DNA of 64,000 bases from Viridilinea sp964592425. GTDB taxonomy: Bacteria > Chloroflexota > Chloroflexia > Chloroflexales > Chloroflexaceae. A model generated the notes under the pieces. The model was not told the origin of the DNA and did no database searches. It worked only from the letters and a program-made list of their open reading frames with translations. Where the stretch lies: NCBI GenBank assembly GCA_964592425.1, contig CAZQCG010000003.1, positions 1 through 64,000 on the forward strand, written 5' to 3'. Shown here in pieces: positions 43,898-52,561 of the stretch. The stretch's first letter is position 1; each line of letters begins with the position of its first letter. A program made the position numbers and the translations under genes.

Positions 43898-44892
43898 GCC
43901 GACCTGCGCGTGGTGGATGGCGTCCAGACACGGCACCCCCTACGCATGGCATCACGAAAGATCTTACTTTAGGCGAGGGCGTGCCTCTACGCCCGGGCCT
44001 TCCTGGCCCGGCGCGGGCGGACCCCGTGCCACCGCAGCCCTCAGGAGCTGCCACCGCACGAAGGCACGGATCAGGCGCGTACGCATGATTCAGCTACCCG
44101 CCTGATCCGTCGGGTACCGCGCTAGCCTGCCGGCAGCCGCCGACCGCTGTATCGACCGGCACGGTCCCGCCGTCGACGCTGCGGGTGGCGTCCCATGCAA
44201 TGGCATGGACGAGACCCGGCTGCGGCACTGCCGGCAGCGCCCCCAGCACCACCCCCACCTGTGTGACGGAAACGGCAGGCTCCGTCCCGTCATGCCGCCG
44301 TAAAAGGCAGGGCTGATGCAAAGTCGCCTCAGGCAATCGCACGCGGATACCGCAGATGGAACAGATTCGCGCTGCGCTGCCGCAAAAAGCTCCGCGTCAA
44401 TCCGTCAGATCAGCGCGATCCGCGTTCTCGTTCGGACTTTGCATCAGCCCTGGCCGTAAAAGGTCAGGGGGTTGACAAGCAGGCGACCTCATGGCATCTT
44501 GCGGCATATGCACGAGGAGCCGATCAACCTGCTGGGCATCCCACCCGAGGATTGAACCAAGACTCCCGAGTCGGTCAGGTTGGCAGTTCACGCACTTCTT
44601 GAGATCGTTCGAAGCCAGAGCACACAACTCAACGATCTCCAAACCCTGGTCAAATTGCCCTGCTCGCTCCCACGGGAAGAAGCGAATGCCCTTAACCGGG
44701 AAAGCGGGCGGATCTCCAGCGAGGTGCTGGTCACCCAATACCGGGTGTACCGTATGGGTATGTGCAGCCAACCACCACCAGGTATCGGCGGCCCTTTCGC
44801 CGCCGTAGTTCCCACGAAACCGGCATGTAGCTTGTGGGCAACCGCGAGAAGTCGCCGCCCGTTAGTTATCGGTAGGTCAGGAGAGGTGTGGT
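43898..44892. other. 1-kb intergenic region with a MITE and no clear gene
   Basis: I find no convincing gene. It holds the MITE at 44308-44452. A minus-strand frame at 44094-44342 is interrupted by it and unrecognised. Another at 44397-44771 (for example GQFDQGLEIVELCALASNDL) may be a remnant of a transposase or cytochrome-like protein, but this is unsupported. Confidence 0.4.
44308..44452. mobile_element. 145-bp MITE with 18-bp TIRs and 11-bp TSD
   Basis: The ends are CAGGGCTGATGCAAAGTC and its exact reverse complement (44435-44452), giving 18-bp perfect TIRs. Both sides are flanked by GCCGTAAAAGG (44297-44307 and 44453-44463), an 11-bp direct repeat. The element has no coding sequence. An 11-bp target duplication is compatible with an IS4-family transposase acting in trans. 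Confidence 0.85.
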
Positions 44893-47631
44893 ATGACGCT
44901 AGTGAGCGCGCTAACCATCGATCTGGTGCTGTTCGCCGACGAGTTGCCGTTTGTCATGGGCTGCATGCGCCAGGTCTTGCAAGAGTCCGGCGAGCCCGAA
45001 CTCGCGCGGGCGCTGCCCTGGCTTGCGGACGACGCCTCCATACCCGAGGTGTCTGACGTGCCGGCCGCAGGGCTCGCCCAGGTTCTCTCGATCGCCTTTC
45101 AACTGCTGAGCATCGTCGAGCAGCGCGCAGCGGTACAGTACCGGCGCACACTCGAGACCCGCAAGAACCTCGCGGCGGTGCCGGCCCTCTGGGGCGACAC
45201 CCTCCACCAGCTTCATGCCCAGGGCCTTGCCGCCCCGGTGATCGCCGAGGCGCTGCCCAGGATCCGGGTTGAGGCCGTGTTGACCGCCCACCCCACCGAG
45301 GCCAAGCGGGCCACCGTCCTCGAGCATCACCGTGCGCTCTATCTGCTGCTGATCAAGCGCGCGGATCCCCGCTGGACCCCGTATGAGCAGGAGGCGATTC
45401 GCCACGAGGTTCTGAGCCTCCTCACCACGCTCTGGCGCACCGGCGAGATCTTCCTCGCGAAGCCCGACGTCGCCGCCGAGCGGCGCAACACCATCCACTA
45501 CCTGCGTGCGGTCTTCCCCGAGGTGCTTGCCATGCTCGACCAGCGCTTGCGCCAGGCATGGGCTGCCGCCGGCTTTGACCTGGCCCTGCTTGCCGACATC
45601 GATCGGCTGCCCCAGCTCCGGCTCGGCACCTGGGTCGGCGGCGACCGCGACGGCCACCCCTTCGTCACCGCTGAGGTGACCAGGGAGACCCTGGCCGAGT
45701 TGCGGCTCCAGGCACTGGGACTCATCCAGGACCAGCTCCACACGCTTGCGCGCGCCCTCAGTCTCTCCGACCAGCTCCAGACCCCGCCGGCGCCGTTCCT
45801 GAAGCGCATCGCCAGTGTGGCCGCCGAACTGGGCGCACCTGGCAGCGCCGCCCTGGAGCGCAACCCAAACGAGCCCTGGCGCCAGTGGGTGAACCTGATG
45901 CTGACGCGTCTGCCCCACGCGCCCGCCGCAGTTGCGCCCCACTACAGCCAGGCGGCCGAGCTGACGGCGGACCTACGCCTGCTCGTCCAGGCCCTCGATG
46001 CGATTGGGGCCTGGCGCCTGACGGCCCAGGTCGTCGAGCCGATTATCCGCAGCCTGGGCACCTTCGGATTCCACCTGGCCGCCCTCGACATCCGCCAGAA
46101 CAGCAGCTTTCACGATCTGGCCCTCGGCCAGCTCCTCTCCGCTGCCGGCTTCGCCGAGCACGACGTGCGCAGCTGGGATGTGACGCGCCGCATGGCGCTG
46201 CTGGAGCATGAGCTAGCCTCGCCGCGCCCCTTCACGCGCCCAGAGGCCAGCGTCGGCCCGGAGGCCGCCGCCGTGCTGAGCTGCTACCAGACGATTGCGG
46301 CCGAGTTGCGCGCCCACGGACCTGCCGGCCTCGGCGCCCTGATCGTCAGTATGACCCGCAGCGCCGCCGACCTCCTCACCGTCTACCTCTTCGCGCGCGA
46401 GGTGGGGCTGCTGGTCGAGACGCCTGAGGGGCCGGCCTGCCCCCTGCCTATCGTGCCGCTCTTCGAGACGATCGACGACCTGGAGCGCAGCCCGGCGATC
46501 CTGGGCGCGTTCCTTGACCACCCGCTCACCCGGCGGAGCCTGGCGGAGCAGCGGCGCCTGAGCGGCAGGGGCGACTTCGTGCAGCAGGTGATGATCGGCT
46601 ACAGCGACAGCAACAAAGATGGGGGGCTCGTGGCAAGCCTGTGGACGCTGTACCGCGCTCAGGTGGCCCTGGCGGCGGCGGGTCAGGCGCGCGGCGTGCG
46701 TATCCGCTTCTTCCACGGGCGGGGCGGAACGATCAGCCGGGGGGCCGGGCCAACGCACCGCTTCCTCAAGGCCCTGCCAGCAGGCACCCTCGCTGGTGAC
46801 CTGCGCCTGACCGAGCAGGGTGAGACCATCGCCCAAAAGTACGCGAACCGGATCACGGCGAGCTATAACCTGGAGTTGCTCGTAGCTGGGGTGACGCGTG
46901 CGGCCCTCGCTGAGCGCCACGGGGCCTCGCACCCCCTAGACCCAATCATGGATCAGCTCGCGACCTGGAGCCGGGCGGCCTACAACGACTTGCTCGCCAC
47001 CGAGGGCTTCGTGACCTTCTTTCGCCAGGCCACCCCGGTAGACGCCCTGGAGGAGAGCCGGATCGGCTCACGGCCGGCCCGACGCACGGGCCGGCCCACC
47101 CTCGCCGATCTGCGCGCCATCCCCTGGGTCTTCAGCTGGAGCCAGGCGCGCGTGGTGCTCCCGGGCTGGTATGGGGTCGGCAATGCCCTCGCGCAGCTCG
47201 ATCAGCACGACCCAGCCGCCTTCGCCGCCCTCCAGCAGCATCTGATGAGCTGGGCACCTCTGCACTACATTCTGAGCAACGCCGCCACCAGCGTCGCGAT
47301 GGCTGACCCTGAGGTGATGAGCTGGTACACCGATCTGGTGGAGGATCCCACGCTCCGCACCTTGATGGTTCAACGCATCCTCGCCGAGTATGAGACGACG
47401 CACCAGATGCTGGAGCGGATCTACGGCGGGCCCCTGAGCGAGCGACGCCCAAACGTTCACGCGATGATGCAGCTACGCAGCCCGACCCTGCGCGTGCTGC
47501 ATCATCAGCAGGTGAGCCTGCTCCGGCGCTGGCGAAGGAGGAAGGACGACAACGGCCACGGGGCCGAGCTGCTGCCCGAACTCCTGCTCACCATCAATGC
47601 GATCGCCGGAGGGCTGGGCTCGACTGGCTAG
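44893..47631 (+). CDS. ppc: Phosphoenolpyruvate carboxylase
   Basis: This is a 912-residue PEPC, which makes oxaloacetate from PEP and bicarbonate. The active-site blocks are all present: TAHPTEAKR (near residue 137), GTWVGGDRDGHPFVT, IGYSDSNKDGGLVAS, FFHGRGGTISRGAGP and the C-terminal INAIAGGLGSTG, where relatives end with NTG. The start has AGGAGAGG upstream. In Chloroflexales the enzyme supplies oxaloacetate and feeds the 3-hydroxypropionate bicycle. Confidence 0.93.
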   Translation: MTLVSALTIDLVLFADELPFVMGCMRQVLQESGEPELARALPWLADDASIPEVSDVPAAGLAQVLSIAFQLLSIVEQRAAVQYRRTLETRKNLAAVPALWGDTLHQLHAQGLAAPVIAEALPRIRVEAVLTAHPTEAKRATVLEHHRALYLLLIKRADPRWTPYEQEAIRHEVLSLLTTLWRTGEIFLAKPDVAAERRNTIHYLRAVFPEVLAMLDQRLRQAWAAAGFDLALLADIDRLPQLRLGTWVGGDRDGHPFVTAEVTRETLAELRLQALGLIQDQLHTLARALSLSDQLQTPPAPFLKRIASVAAELGAPGSAALERNPNEPWRQWVNLMLTRLPHAPAAVAPHYSQAAELTADLRLLVQALDAIGAWRLTAQVVEPIIRSLGTFGFHLAALDIRQNSSFHDLALGQLLSAAGFAEHDVRSWDVTRRMALLEHELASPRPFTRPEASVGPEAAAVLSCYQTIAAELRAHGPAGLGALIVSMTRSAADLLTVYLFAREVGLLVETPEGPACPLPIVPLFETIDDLERSPAILGAFLDHPLTRRSLAEQRRLSGRGDFVQQVMIGYSDSNKDGGLVASLWTLYRAQVALAAAGQARGVRIRFFHGRGGTISRGAGPTHRFLKALPAGTLAGDLRLTEQGETIAQKYANRITASYNLELLVAGVTRAALAERHGASHPLDPIMDQLATWSRAAYNDLLATEGFVTFFRQATPVDALEESRIGSRPARRTGRPTLADLRAIPWVFSWSQARVVLPGWYGVGNALAQLDQHDPAAFAALQQHLMSWAPLHYILSNAATSVAMADPEVMSWYTDLVEDPTLRTLMVQRILAEYETTHQMLERIYGGPLSERRPNVHAMMQLRSPTLRVLHHQQVSLLRRWRRRKDDNGHGAELLPELLLTINAIAGGLGSTG

Positions 47632-47691
47632 AGTCTGGTCATGCGCACTATGCCTGGCTTCATGGTGTGCTGCCCCGTTGAGGCAAAAAGA

Positions 47692-47718
47692 GGGGGCGGC
47701 GCTAGTGGTGCCGCCCCC
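47692..47718 (+). terminator. Terminator after ppc
   Basis: GGGGGCGGC pairs with GCCGCCCCC around a nine-base loop. It follows ppc by about 60 bases. Confidence 0.65.
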
Positions 47719-47738
47719 TGTCGTTCCGTAACCGCAAT

Positions 47739-47967
47739 CTACGCGCTGATGATAGCCAGTTTGCGGGCGCACGGCACGACGACGTAGCACGTGCAGTAGT
47801 AGGTGAGCAGTTGGTGCAGGCCGATGCTCGTGAGCAGCCAGGTACCGAAGAGGAGCAGCAGATTGGTGCCAAAGATGAAGGTGTAAGCTGCCAGCACGCT
47901 CAGAACGAGCCAGTACAGGAACTGCCACTGGCGGAGCTCGCCGTCAAGATAGCGCAGGGCGAAGCTG
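47739..47967 (-). pseudogene. NDH-5/DabB-like membrane protein fragment
   Basis: A minus-strand frame reads FALRYLDGELRQWQFLYWLV then NLLLLFGTWLLTSIGLHQLL and ends ARKLAIISA, with TAG at 47739-47741. This matches transmembrane helices 3-4 of NuoL/NDH-5-like proteins, most like the DabB subunit of DAB bicarbonate transport. Neither end of the gene survives. It lies beside ppc, which uses bicarbonate. Confidence 0.55.
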
Positions 47968-48141
47968 ACGACTGGCCTAGCCTACTGACCACGCGTGGTC
48001 GGCAGCCTGACGCACGATCGGCCTCGCAGCTCAGCTACGGCGGGCCGCACAGATGACCGATCAGATCAGTCGATTTCACCACGGCCCGCACCGTCGACAT
48101 GCGTGTGACGCTCCTTGACTATAGCGTGGAGTTCAGGCTCA

Positions 48142-48816
48142 TCATACTCTTGCGAGACGCAAGTGTCTGATGAGGTCTGCTTCGGAGAGAGCGCCAGCGA
48201 TGACCAGGTGCTCGTCGATGATCATCGAGGGGATCTGGCTCACATCGTAGTGCTGTGCCAGCTGAGGAAAGGCGCGTGTCTCGATAGCCTCCGCGATGAT
48301 ATGCGGGCTCGCACACGCCAGCTTATACGCCAGCGCTGCGGCAGTGGGGCAGAAGGGGTTGGTTGCCGTAACCAGAACCTGGAGCAACATTGGTCTGAGC
48401 AGTTGATCAAGGAAGGCCTGCGTGTTGATCTGGAGGCTGACTGATGTGCCCCCGCCGACCATGAGTATAGCCTCCAGTAAGGCACCAAATGTGTAGCCGC
48501 TCGGCAGGCCGTACAACCTGATGCCATAGGCGCTGCGCTCGCTGTCAAGCACGATGATCGCCGGCGCCTTGCTGAGCCCCAGCTCCGCCGCCAGGTTGGC
48601 GTCCGCTATTATGTCGAACACCTCCAGGCTCAGCAGCGTATTCAAGGCCACCACCTCGCGAAGGAGCTCCTCGATGATCGAGCTGTACTCATCGTCAGGG
48701 GTTACCGTAAAGAGCAGGAGGTGGACAGGGTGCCGCAATCCCTGGAGCAAAGAAATGACAAGGTGGTAATCTTTTTCGCGGAGAAGCTTTATCCCCATAT
48801 ATTTCGTTGATAGCAC
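48142..48816 (-). CDS. Two-domain thioredoxin-fold protein with degraded CxxC motifs
   Basis: This is a 224-residue protein with two thioredoxin-like halves, as in the protein disulfide oxidoreductase/AhpF N-terminal family. The cis-Pro segments remain (KAPAIIVLD near 85 and IPSMIIDE near 195). In domain 1 the CxxC is absent (LFTVTPDDEYSS). In domain 2 it is reduced to one Cys (NPFCPTA). So redox activity is probably lost or changed. The start is a GTG at 48816. A Met at 48798 is also possible. Confidence 0.65.
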   Translation of the reverse strand: MLSTKYMGIKLLREKDYHLVISLLQGLRHPVHLLLFTVTPDDEYSSIIEELLREVVALNTLLSLEVFDIIADANLAAELGLSKAPAIIVLDSERSAYGIRLYGLPSGYTFGALLEAILMVGGGTSVSLQINTQAFLDQLLRPMLLQVLVTATNPFCPTAAALAYKLACASPHIIAEAIETRAFPQLAQHYDVSQIPSMIIDEHLVIAGALSEADLIRHLRLARV

Positions 48817-49004
48817 ATTAATCCAAGTTTATCTTCCTGAGATTATATCACTGAGAGTATTTGGAACTCATTAAACTTACTCTCTTTGGTATTTAGAATC
48901 TGTTAATTTATTTGAAATCTATCAATAATATACAATTTAACCTGGACAGACAGCTAATTCGGGGCTATAATAGGCCGGATAAATGTATACAAGGAGGTGC
49001 TCTC
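48817..49004. promoter_or_regulatory. AT-rich divergent promoter region
   Basis: This is an AT-rich island of about 190 bases in GC-rich surroundings, between two divergent genes. It contains the plus-strand promoter below. Confidence 0.6.
48943..48971 (+). promoter_or_regulatory. Sigma-70-type promoter of the 49005 gene
   Basis: TGGACA (48943-48948), a 17-base spacer and TATAAT (48966-48971) form a near-consensus promoter. AAGGAGGTG follows just before the ATG at 49005. Confidence 0.8.
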
Positions 49005-49343
49005 ATGGCAGACGGGAAGAATCCCAGCAGCGCGACAGCACAGAGCAACGATCTGTTCGATGCGTCGGAGACGATTGGCACGAATCTGGCTCGGGTGGGC
49101 GCGCTGATGGTATCCTGGCCGTTCTACATCCTGCCGACTAAGGAGCGCGACGACGCCATCGCGGCGACAACGCAGCTGTTCACCGCCGTGGGCAAACTGC
49201 ATCTGGACGTCCTTCGCGCAGCCGCCCGCAGCCTGGGCATTGCGGCGCGCGAGCTCACCAGTCCCGCCGATGCGGGCACCCCGACGGCGCCTAAAGCTAC
49301 CACTAAGATCCCGATTGAGACCACCCCCGCGGCCAAACGGTGA
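49005..49343 (+). CDS. Small phasin-like helical protein, unknown function
   Basis: This is a 112-residue protein. The core (residues 20-80: LARVGALMVSWPFYILPTKE then AIAATTQLFTAVGKLHLDVL) is an amphipathic helix pair that could attach to a membrane or granule surface. The tail is Ala/Pro/Thr-rich. It has a strong promoter and a near-perfect ribosome site, so it is probably abundant. I cannot name a family. Phasin-like or envelope-associated roles are guesses. Confidence 0.6.
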   Translation: MADGKNPSSATAQSNDLFDASETIGTNLARVGALMVSWPFYILPTKERDDAIAATTQLFTAVGKLHLDVLRAAARSLGIAARELTSPADAGTPTAPKATTKIPIETTPAAKR

Positions 49344-49640
49344 CGGCGAAGCTGTAGCTGGGCGGAGCTGCCGCCCAGAGCAGATGAGACGGCGCGGGGT
49401 CTGGAGAACCCCCGCCGGCTCTATGTANNNNNNNNNNCCCTCTCCGGGACCGCGACCCGGGCGCGGGATTACGCCGCCGCTGTCGCGGGGCGGCGCGCCC
49501 GCCCAGACCCGAGCAGCCGGCGGGGGTTCTGGACACCCCGCCCCGTCTCTATGTACCGGATGTACCGGGGCGGCAGCCTGGGCGGCGTTGCCCCGCCTGC
49601 TGATCGGCGCCCGCTCCAGCTGGCAGGCGCCACACGTCGC
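49344..49640. other. Intergenic with assembly gap and inverted repeat
   Basis: Ten N lie at 49428-49437. GAACCCCCGCCGGCTC on the left and GAGCAGCCGGCGGGGGTTC on the right form an inverted repeat around the gap, so a hairpin or a collapsed repeat may have caused it. Confidence 0.55.
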
Positions 49641-49646
49641 CCTGTC

Positions 49647-51032
49647 CTAGAAAAAGGTCTCTGGCGTCAGGCGCTGCGTGAAGTAGTGCATCGCGATGTT
49701 GACCAGCCAGACCCAGTCGAACTTCCGGCCGGCCATACGCTTCCAGATGTTTGGCCAGGAGTAGATCCCGCGCTGGAGCTTAATGAAGTTGCCCAGAAAC
49801 TCGTCGCGCCTCATCTTCGCTGGCTCGTACATGTAGTGGAAGGTATCGTACTTATCCCAGTTGCGCTGAATGATCCGGGGCTGCATCTCTTCGTACCATG
49901 GCGTGCCAGGGAATGGCGTGGCGATCGTAAAGACCGGGAACTCGATCCTGTTCTGTACGATGAAGTCGTAGGTGTGCTGGAAGCTGGCCGCGGTGTCGGT
50001 GTCGAAGCCGAAGATGAAGTAGCCCTGAAGAGCGATACCCTGCTTGTGGACATTCGCCACGATCTCCTCGTAGCGGCCAACCCGATTCGAGCCTTTGTGG
50101 ACGAACTTGATCGTCTCTGGTGAGACCGACTCGAAGCCGACATTCAGCATCTCGCAGCCCGCTTGCTTCGCCAACTCGGCCACCTCGGGGCGCTCCAGGA
50201 AATTCATAGAGATGTTGGCGTTCCACCCCACGCCCATACCTACCATCGCGTGGAAGAGCTCGTCGGCGAAGGCCGGCTTGAAGCTGATGTTGTCGTCCAT
50301 GAACGAGAGGTGGATATTCGCCTTGCCGGCCTCATGCTGGCGATACGTGATCTCGTCGATCACGTGGTCAGACTCGCGCACGCGAAAGGTCTTGCCATAG
50401 ATGCGCGGCGTGCAGCAGAAGTTGCAGCCCACTGGGCAGCCCTTGGTGGCCAGGAGCGGCACACGGAATGAGTAGCGCTTGCTGTTCGGCGAGCGCCGCG
50501 CGAGCGAGAGGTCGGTGCGCATCATAGTGCTCATCGGCTCCCAGCCGGCCTCTGGCGCGGGGCGATACAGCGGCTTGAGGCTGCCGGCGTAAAGATCGCG
50601 GGCCAACTCCTCGTAGATCGACTCGACCTCGCCAAAGACGACAGCGTCACAATGCTGGCGCGCCTCGTCGATCATCATTGTCGGGTGCACGCCGCCGAGA
50701 ATCACCTGCTTGCCCTGGGCGCGAGCGCGGTCGGCGATGGCGTAGACACGCCTGGCATTGAGGGTGCGCGAGGTCAGCGCCACCACGTCGTAGCCCGAGA
50801 AGTCCGCAGGCACCTGGTCACCGATGCGCTCGTCAAGGAAGTCAACGTCGAAGTGCTGCCGGGCCTGCGTGGCCACCATGAGCAGGTTCAGCGGCATGCT
50901 CACCTTGCCCGAATCGACCATCAGGGGCGTATTGCTCGTCGGCTGGATCAGCAGCCAGCGCTTCCGTTGTGCCTGCGGGATCTGGAACGGCTGGGCGTGC
51001 TGGCTGAGCTCGGGCATGATCAGCTCGGGCAT
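49647..51032 (-). CDS. Cobalamin-binding radical SAM protein
   Basis: This is a 461-residue class B radical SAM protein. An N-terminal B12-binding-type Rossmann domain (about 25-165: VILGGVHPTMMIDEA) precedes the SAM core with the Fe-S motif CPVGCNFC near residue 200. FMDDNISF and YFIFGFDTD follow. The class includes BchE and the BchQ/BchR chlorophyll-ring methyltransferases. Lying beside a chlorophyll synthase gene supports a role in bacteriochlorophyll or another tetrapyrrole or lipid pathway. It starts at 51032 after a GAGGAG site. Confidence 0.82.
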   Translation of the reverse strand: MPELIMPELSQHAQPFQIPQAQRKRWLLIQPTSNTPLMVDSGKVSMPLNLLMVATQARQHFDVDFLDERIGDQVPADFSGYDVVALTSRTLNARRVYAIADRARAQGKQVILGGVHPTMMIDEARQHCDAVVFGEVESIYEELARDLYAGSLKPLYRPAPEAGWEPMSTMMRTDLSLARRSPNSKRYSFRVPLLATKGCPVGCNFCCTPRIYGKTFRVRESDHVIDEITYRQHEAGKANIHLSFMDDNISFKPAFADELFHAMVGMGVGWNANISMNFLERPEVAELAKQAGCEMLNVGFESVSPETIKFVHKGSNRVGRYEEIVANVHKQGIALQGYFIFGFDTDTAASFQHTYDFIVQNRIEFPVFTIATPFPGTPWYEEMQPRIIQRNWDKYDTFHYMYEPAKMRRDEFLGNFIKLQRGIYSWPNIWKRMAGRKFDWVWLVNIAMHYFTQRLTPETFF

Positions 51033-51076
51033 CGTGTGCGGCTCCTCGGCTAAGACTATTAAGACTATAGTGACAG

Positions 51077-51318
51077 TTAAGGGGGGAAGTCATGATCGCC
51101 AGGTTCTCGAGCGCGATCCTTGCTTGCTCAGCAGCCCGAGCCACGCTGTGCCCCAGGGGGAGCGACTCGTCGGGTACGGCTGCCACAGCCTCGCCGATGG
51201 CGAGGAGCCAGCGCGCGTAGGCGATAGCCTCGCTATCGGACACCTTCTGTGTGAGCTGCACGGCCACCTGGTGCCATGCGGCAAACGATAGATGGTTACG
51301 AACCTTTGTCTTAGCCAA
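51077..51318 (-). CDS. Small protein, similar to the C-terminal part of the 56736 gene product
   Basis: The frame from a TTG at 51318, overlapping the end of the synthase gene, gives about 80 residues with the segment EAIAYARWLLAIGEAVAAVP. The protein encoded at 56736-57269 has the similar EEEAEIFARWLLSIGQRVTL. After a C6 tract (minus strand, 51086-51081) the frame runs through the start of the radical SAM gene, while another register stops at once. The end is therefore uncertain. Confidence 0.45.
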
Positions 51319-52255
51319 AGTAGCCGCCGACGATCAGAGCCGAGACAAACTGGATCAGGAGGATGAAGGGGTTGCTCGCGATGATGTAGCGGAGAAAGTT
51401 CTTGTGTGTGGGCTCGCGGTAGAGCCGCACCTGGCTGGGCAGCGGGATAATCAGGGCCAGCGCGACGAGGGCCATCGCCCATAGATGGCCACCGATAAGC
51501 GCCAGGGCAAGCAGCATGAGCTCGCAGATGCCGATGATCGCGTAGGAGACCAGCAGTGTGCGGCGGGCCCCAAAGGCTACCGTCATCGACTGCAGGCCGT
51601 GCTTGCGGTCGCCTTCGATGCTCTTGATGTCGTTGAGGAAGAGTAGCCCCGCTGCCAGAGAGCTGTTGATCAGCGCCAGAGTAAAGCTCGCCCAGGTCAG
51701 CGGCGCGAAGATCAGATGGCCGGCGATCCAGCTCAGGAAGACATAGCCGAAGCCCACGGCGGGCGGGCCCAGCCAGTAGTGCTGCTTGAGCTTGAGCGGT
51801 GGGACGCTGTAGGCCGCCGAGAGGATGAGGCTGATGCCGGCCAGCACGGGTAGCCAGAGGTTCTGACCCACCAGGATCAGCGAAACAGCTGCCGTGCTTA
51901 CGCCCAGAACGATCCAGTTCAGGCGCGCCGCACGCAGGCTGACCCGCCCTGAAGGGATGGGCCGAGAGGGGTCGTTGATCGCGTCCAGGTCACGGTCGAA
52001 GTAGTCGTTGATGCTCTGGCTGAACCCAGTGCCCAGGGGGCCGCACATCAGCGCGGCCAACACGGCCAGGAGTAGGTCACGCCACTCGCCCATATGAAAG
52101 CCCGGCTCACCGCGACCGGACGCAAGCGCGCCGCAGATCACCATGGTGACCGGGGTAATCCACGTCACTGGGTCAGCGAGTTCAAGGTGGGCGCGAAGAC
52201 GATGGCTAAGAGGTGCCCGCTCTAAGTGGATCGGTCGCACGATGTGCTCGGCCAT
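51311..52255 (-). CDS. Chlorophyll/bacteriochlorophyll synthase (BchG or BchK)
   Basis: This is a 314-residue UbiA-family prenyltransferase with about eight transmembrane helices. Motif 1 reads SINDYFDRDLDAINDPSRPI, and the second Asp-rich motif reads LNDIKSIEGDRKHG. The D-x-D-A-I-N-x-P-x-R-P-I-P-S-G form is specific to chlorophyll synthases. The enzyme attaches a prenyl tail to bacteriochlorophyllide in the membrane. BchG (BChl a) and BchK (BChl c) cannot be told apart here. The start at 52255 is preferred over a longer frame. Confidence 0.85.
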   Translation of the reverse strand: MAEHIVRPIHLERAPLSHRLRAHLELADPVTWITPVTMVICGALASGRGEPGFHMGEWRDLLLAVLAALMCGPLGTGFSQSINDYFDRDLDAINDPSRPIPSGRVSLRAARLNWIVLGVSTAAVSLILVGQNLWLPVLAGISLILSAAYSVPPLKLKQHYWLGPPAVGFGYVFLSWIAGHLIFAPLTWASFTLALINSSLAAGLLFLNDIKSIEGDRKHGLQSMTVAFGARRTLLVSYAIIGICELMLLALALIGGHLWAMALVALALIIPLPSQVRLYREPTHKNFLRYIIASNPFILLIQFVSALIVGGYFG

Positions 52256-52561
52256 GCTAGTAGCTTCATGTAATGATGGGCGCTGCCGCGCCGGGTACCC
52301 TGCCACTGTAGCACCGCGCATATGCGGGAAACATTTGGAACAGACCTGAAACCATGTGACTCTTATAAAGAAGCCAGCCCTGGTACCGCCAGCAGGATTC
52401 CGTGGAGATATAATGGTCTGAAAGTAGGCCAGAACCACCAAAGCAGACACCGTCCTTGCTATATCATTGCGTAGACCTTCCTCCTGCTGCGCGAGCACGC
52501 GCCAATCTAGCCTGCAACGCCGGGCATATGCTCAGCGTGGCCGCTGGAGGTCATTATCCTC
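52256..52561. other. Intergenic between bchG/bchK and the OmpR regulator
   Basis: This 306-bp divergent region probably carries promoters for both flanking genes. A TATAATGG lies at 52417-52424 on the plus strand. No gene is seen. Confidence 0.4.

Noticed and set aside
43898..44892. Possible transposase or cytochrome remnant before ppc
   Set aside because: The minus-strand frames gave no stable family match, so only the MITE is annotated.
49647..51032. Calling the radical SAM gene bchE, bchQ or bchR
   Set aside because: Motifs show only the cobalamin-binding radical SAM class. Length and neighbours do not settle the substrate.
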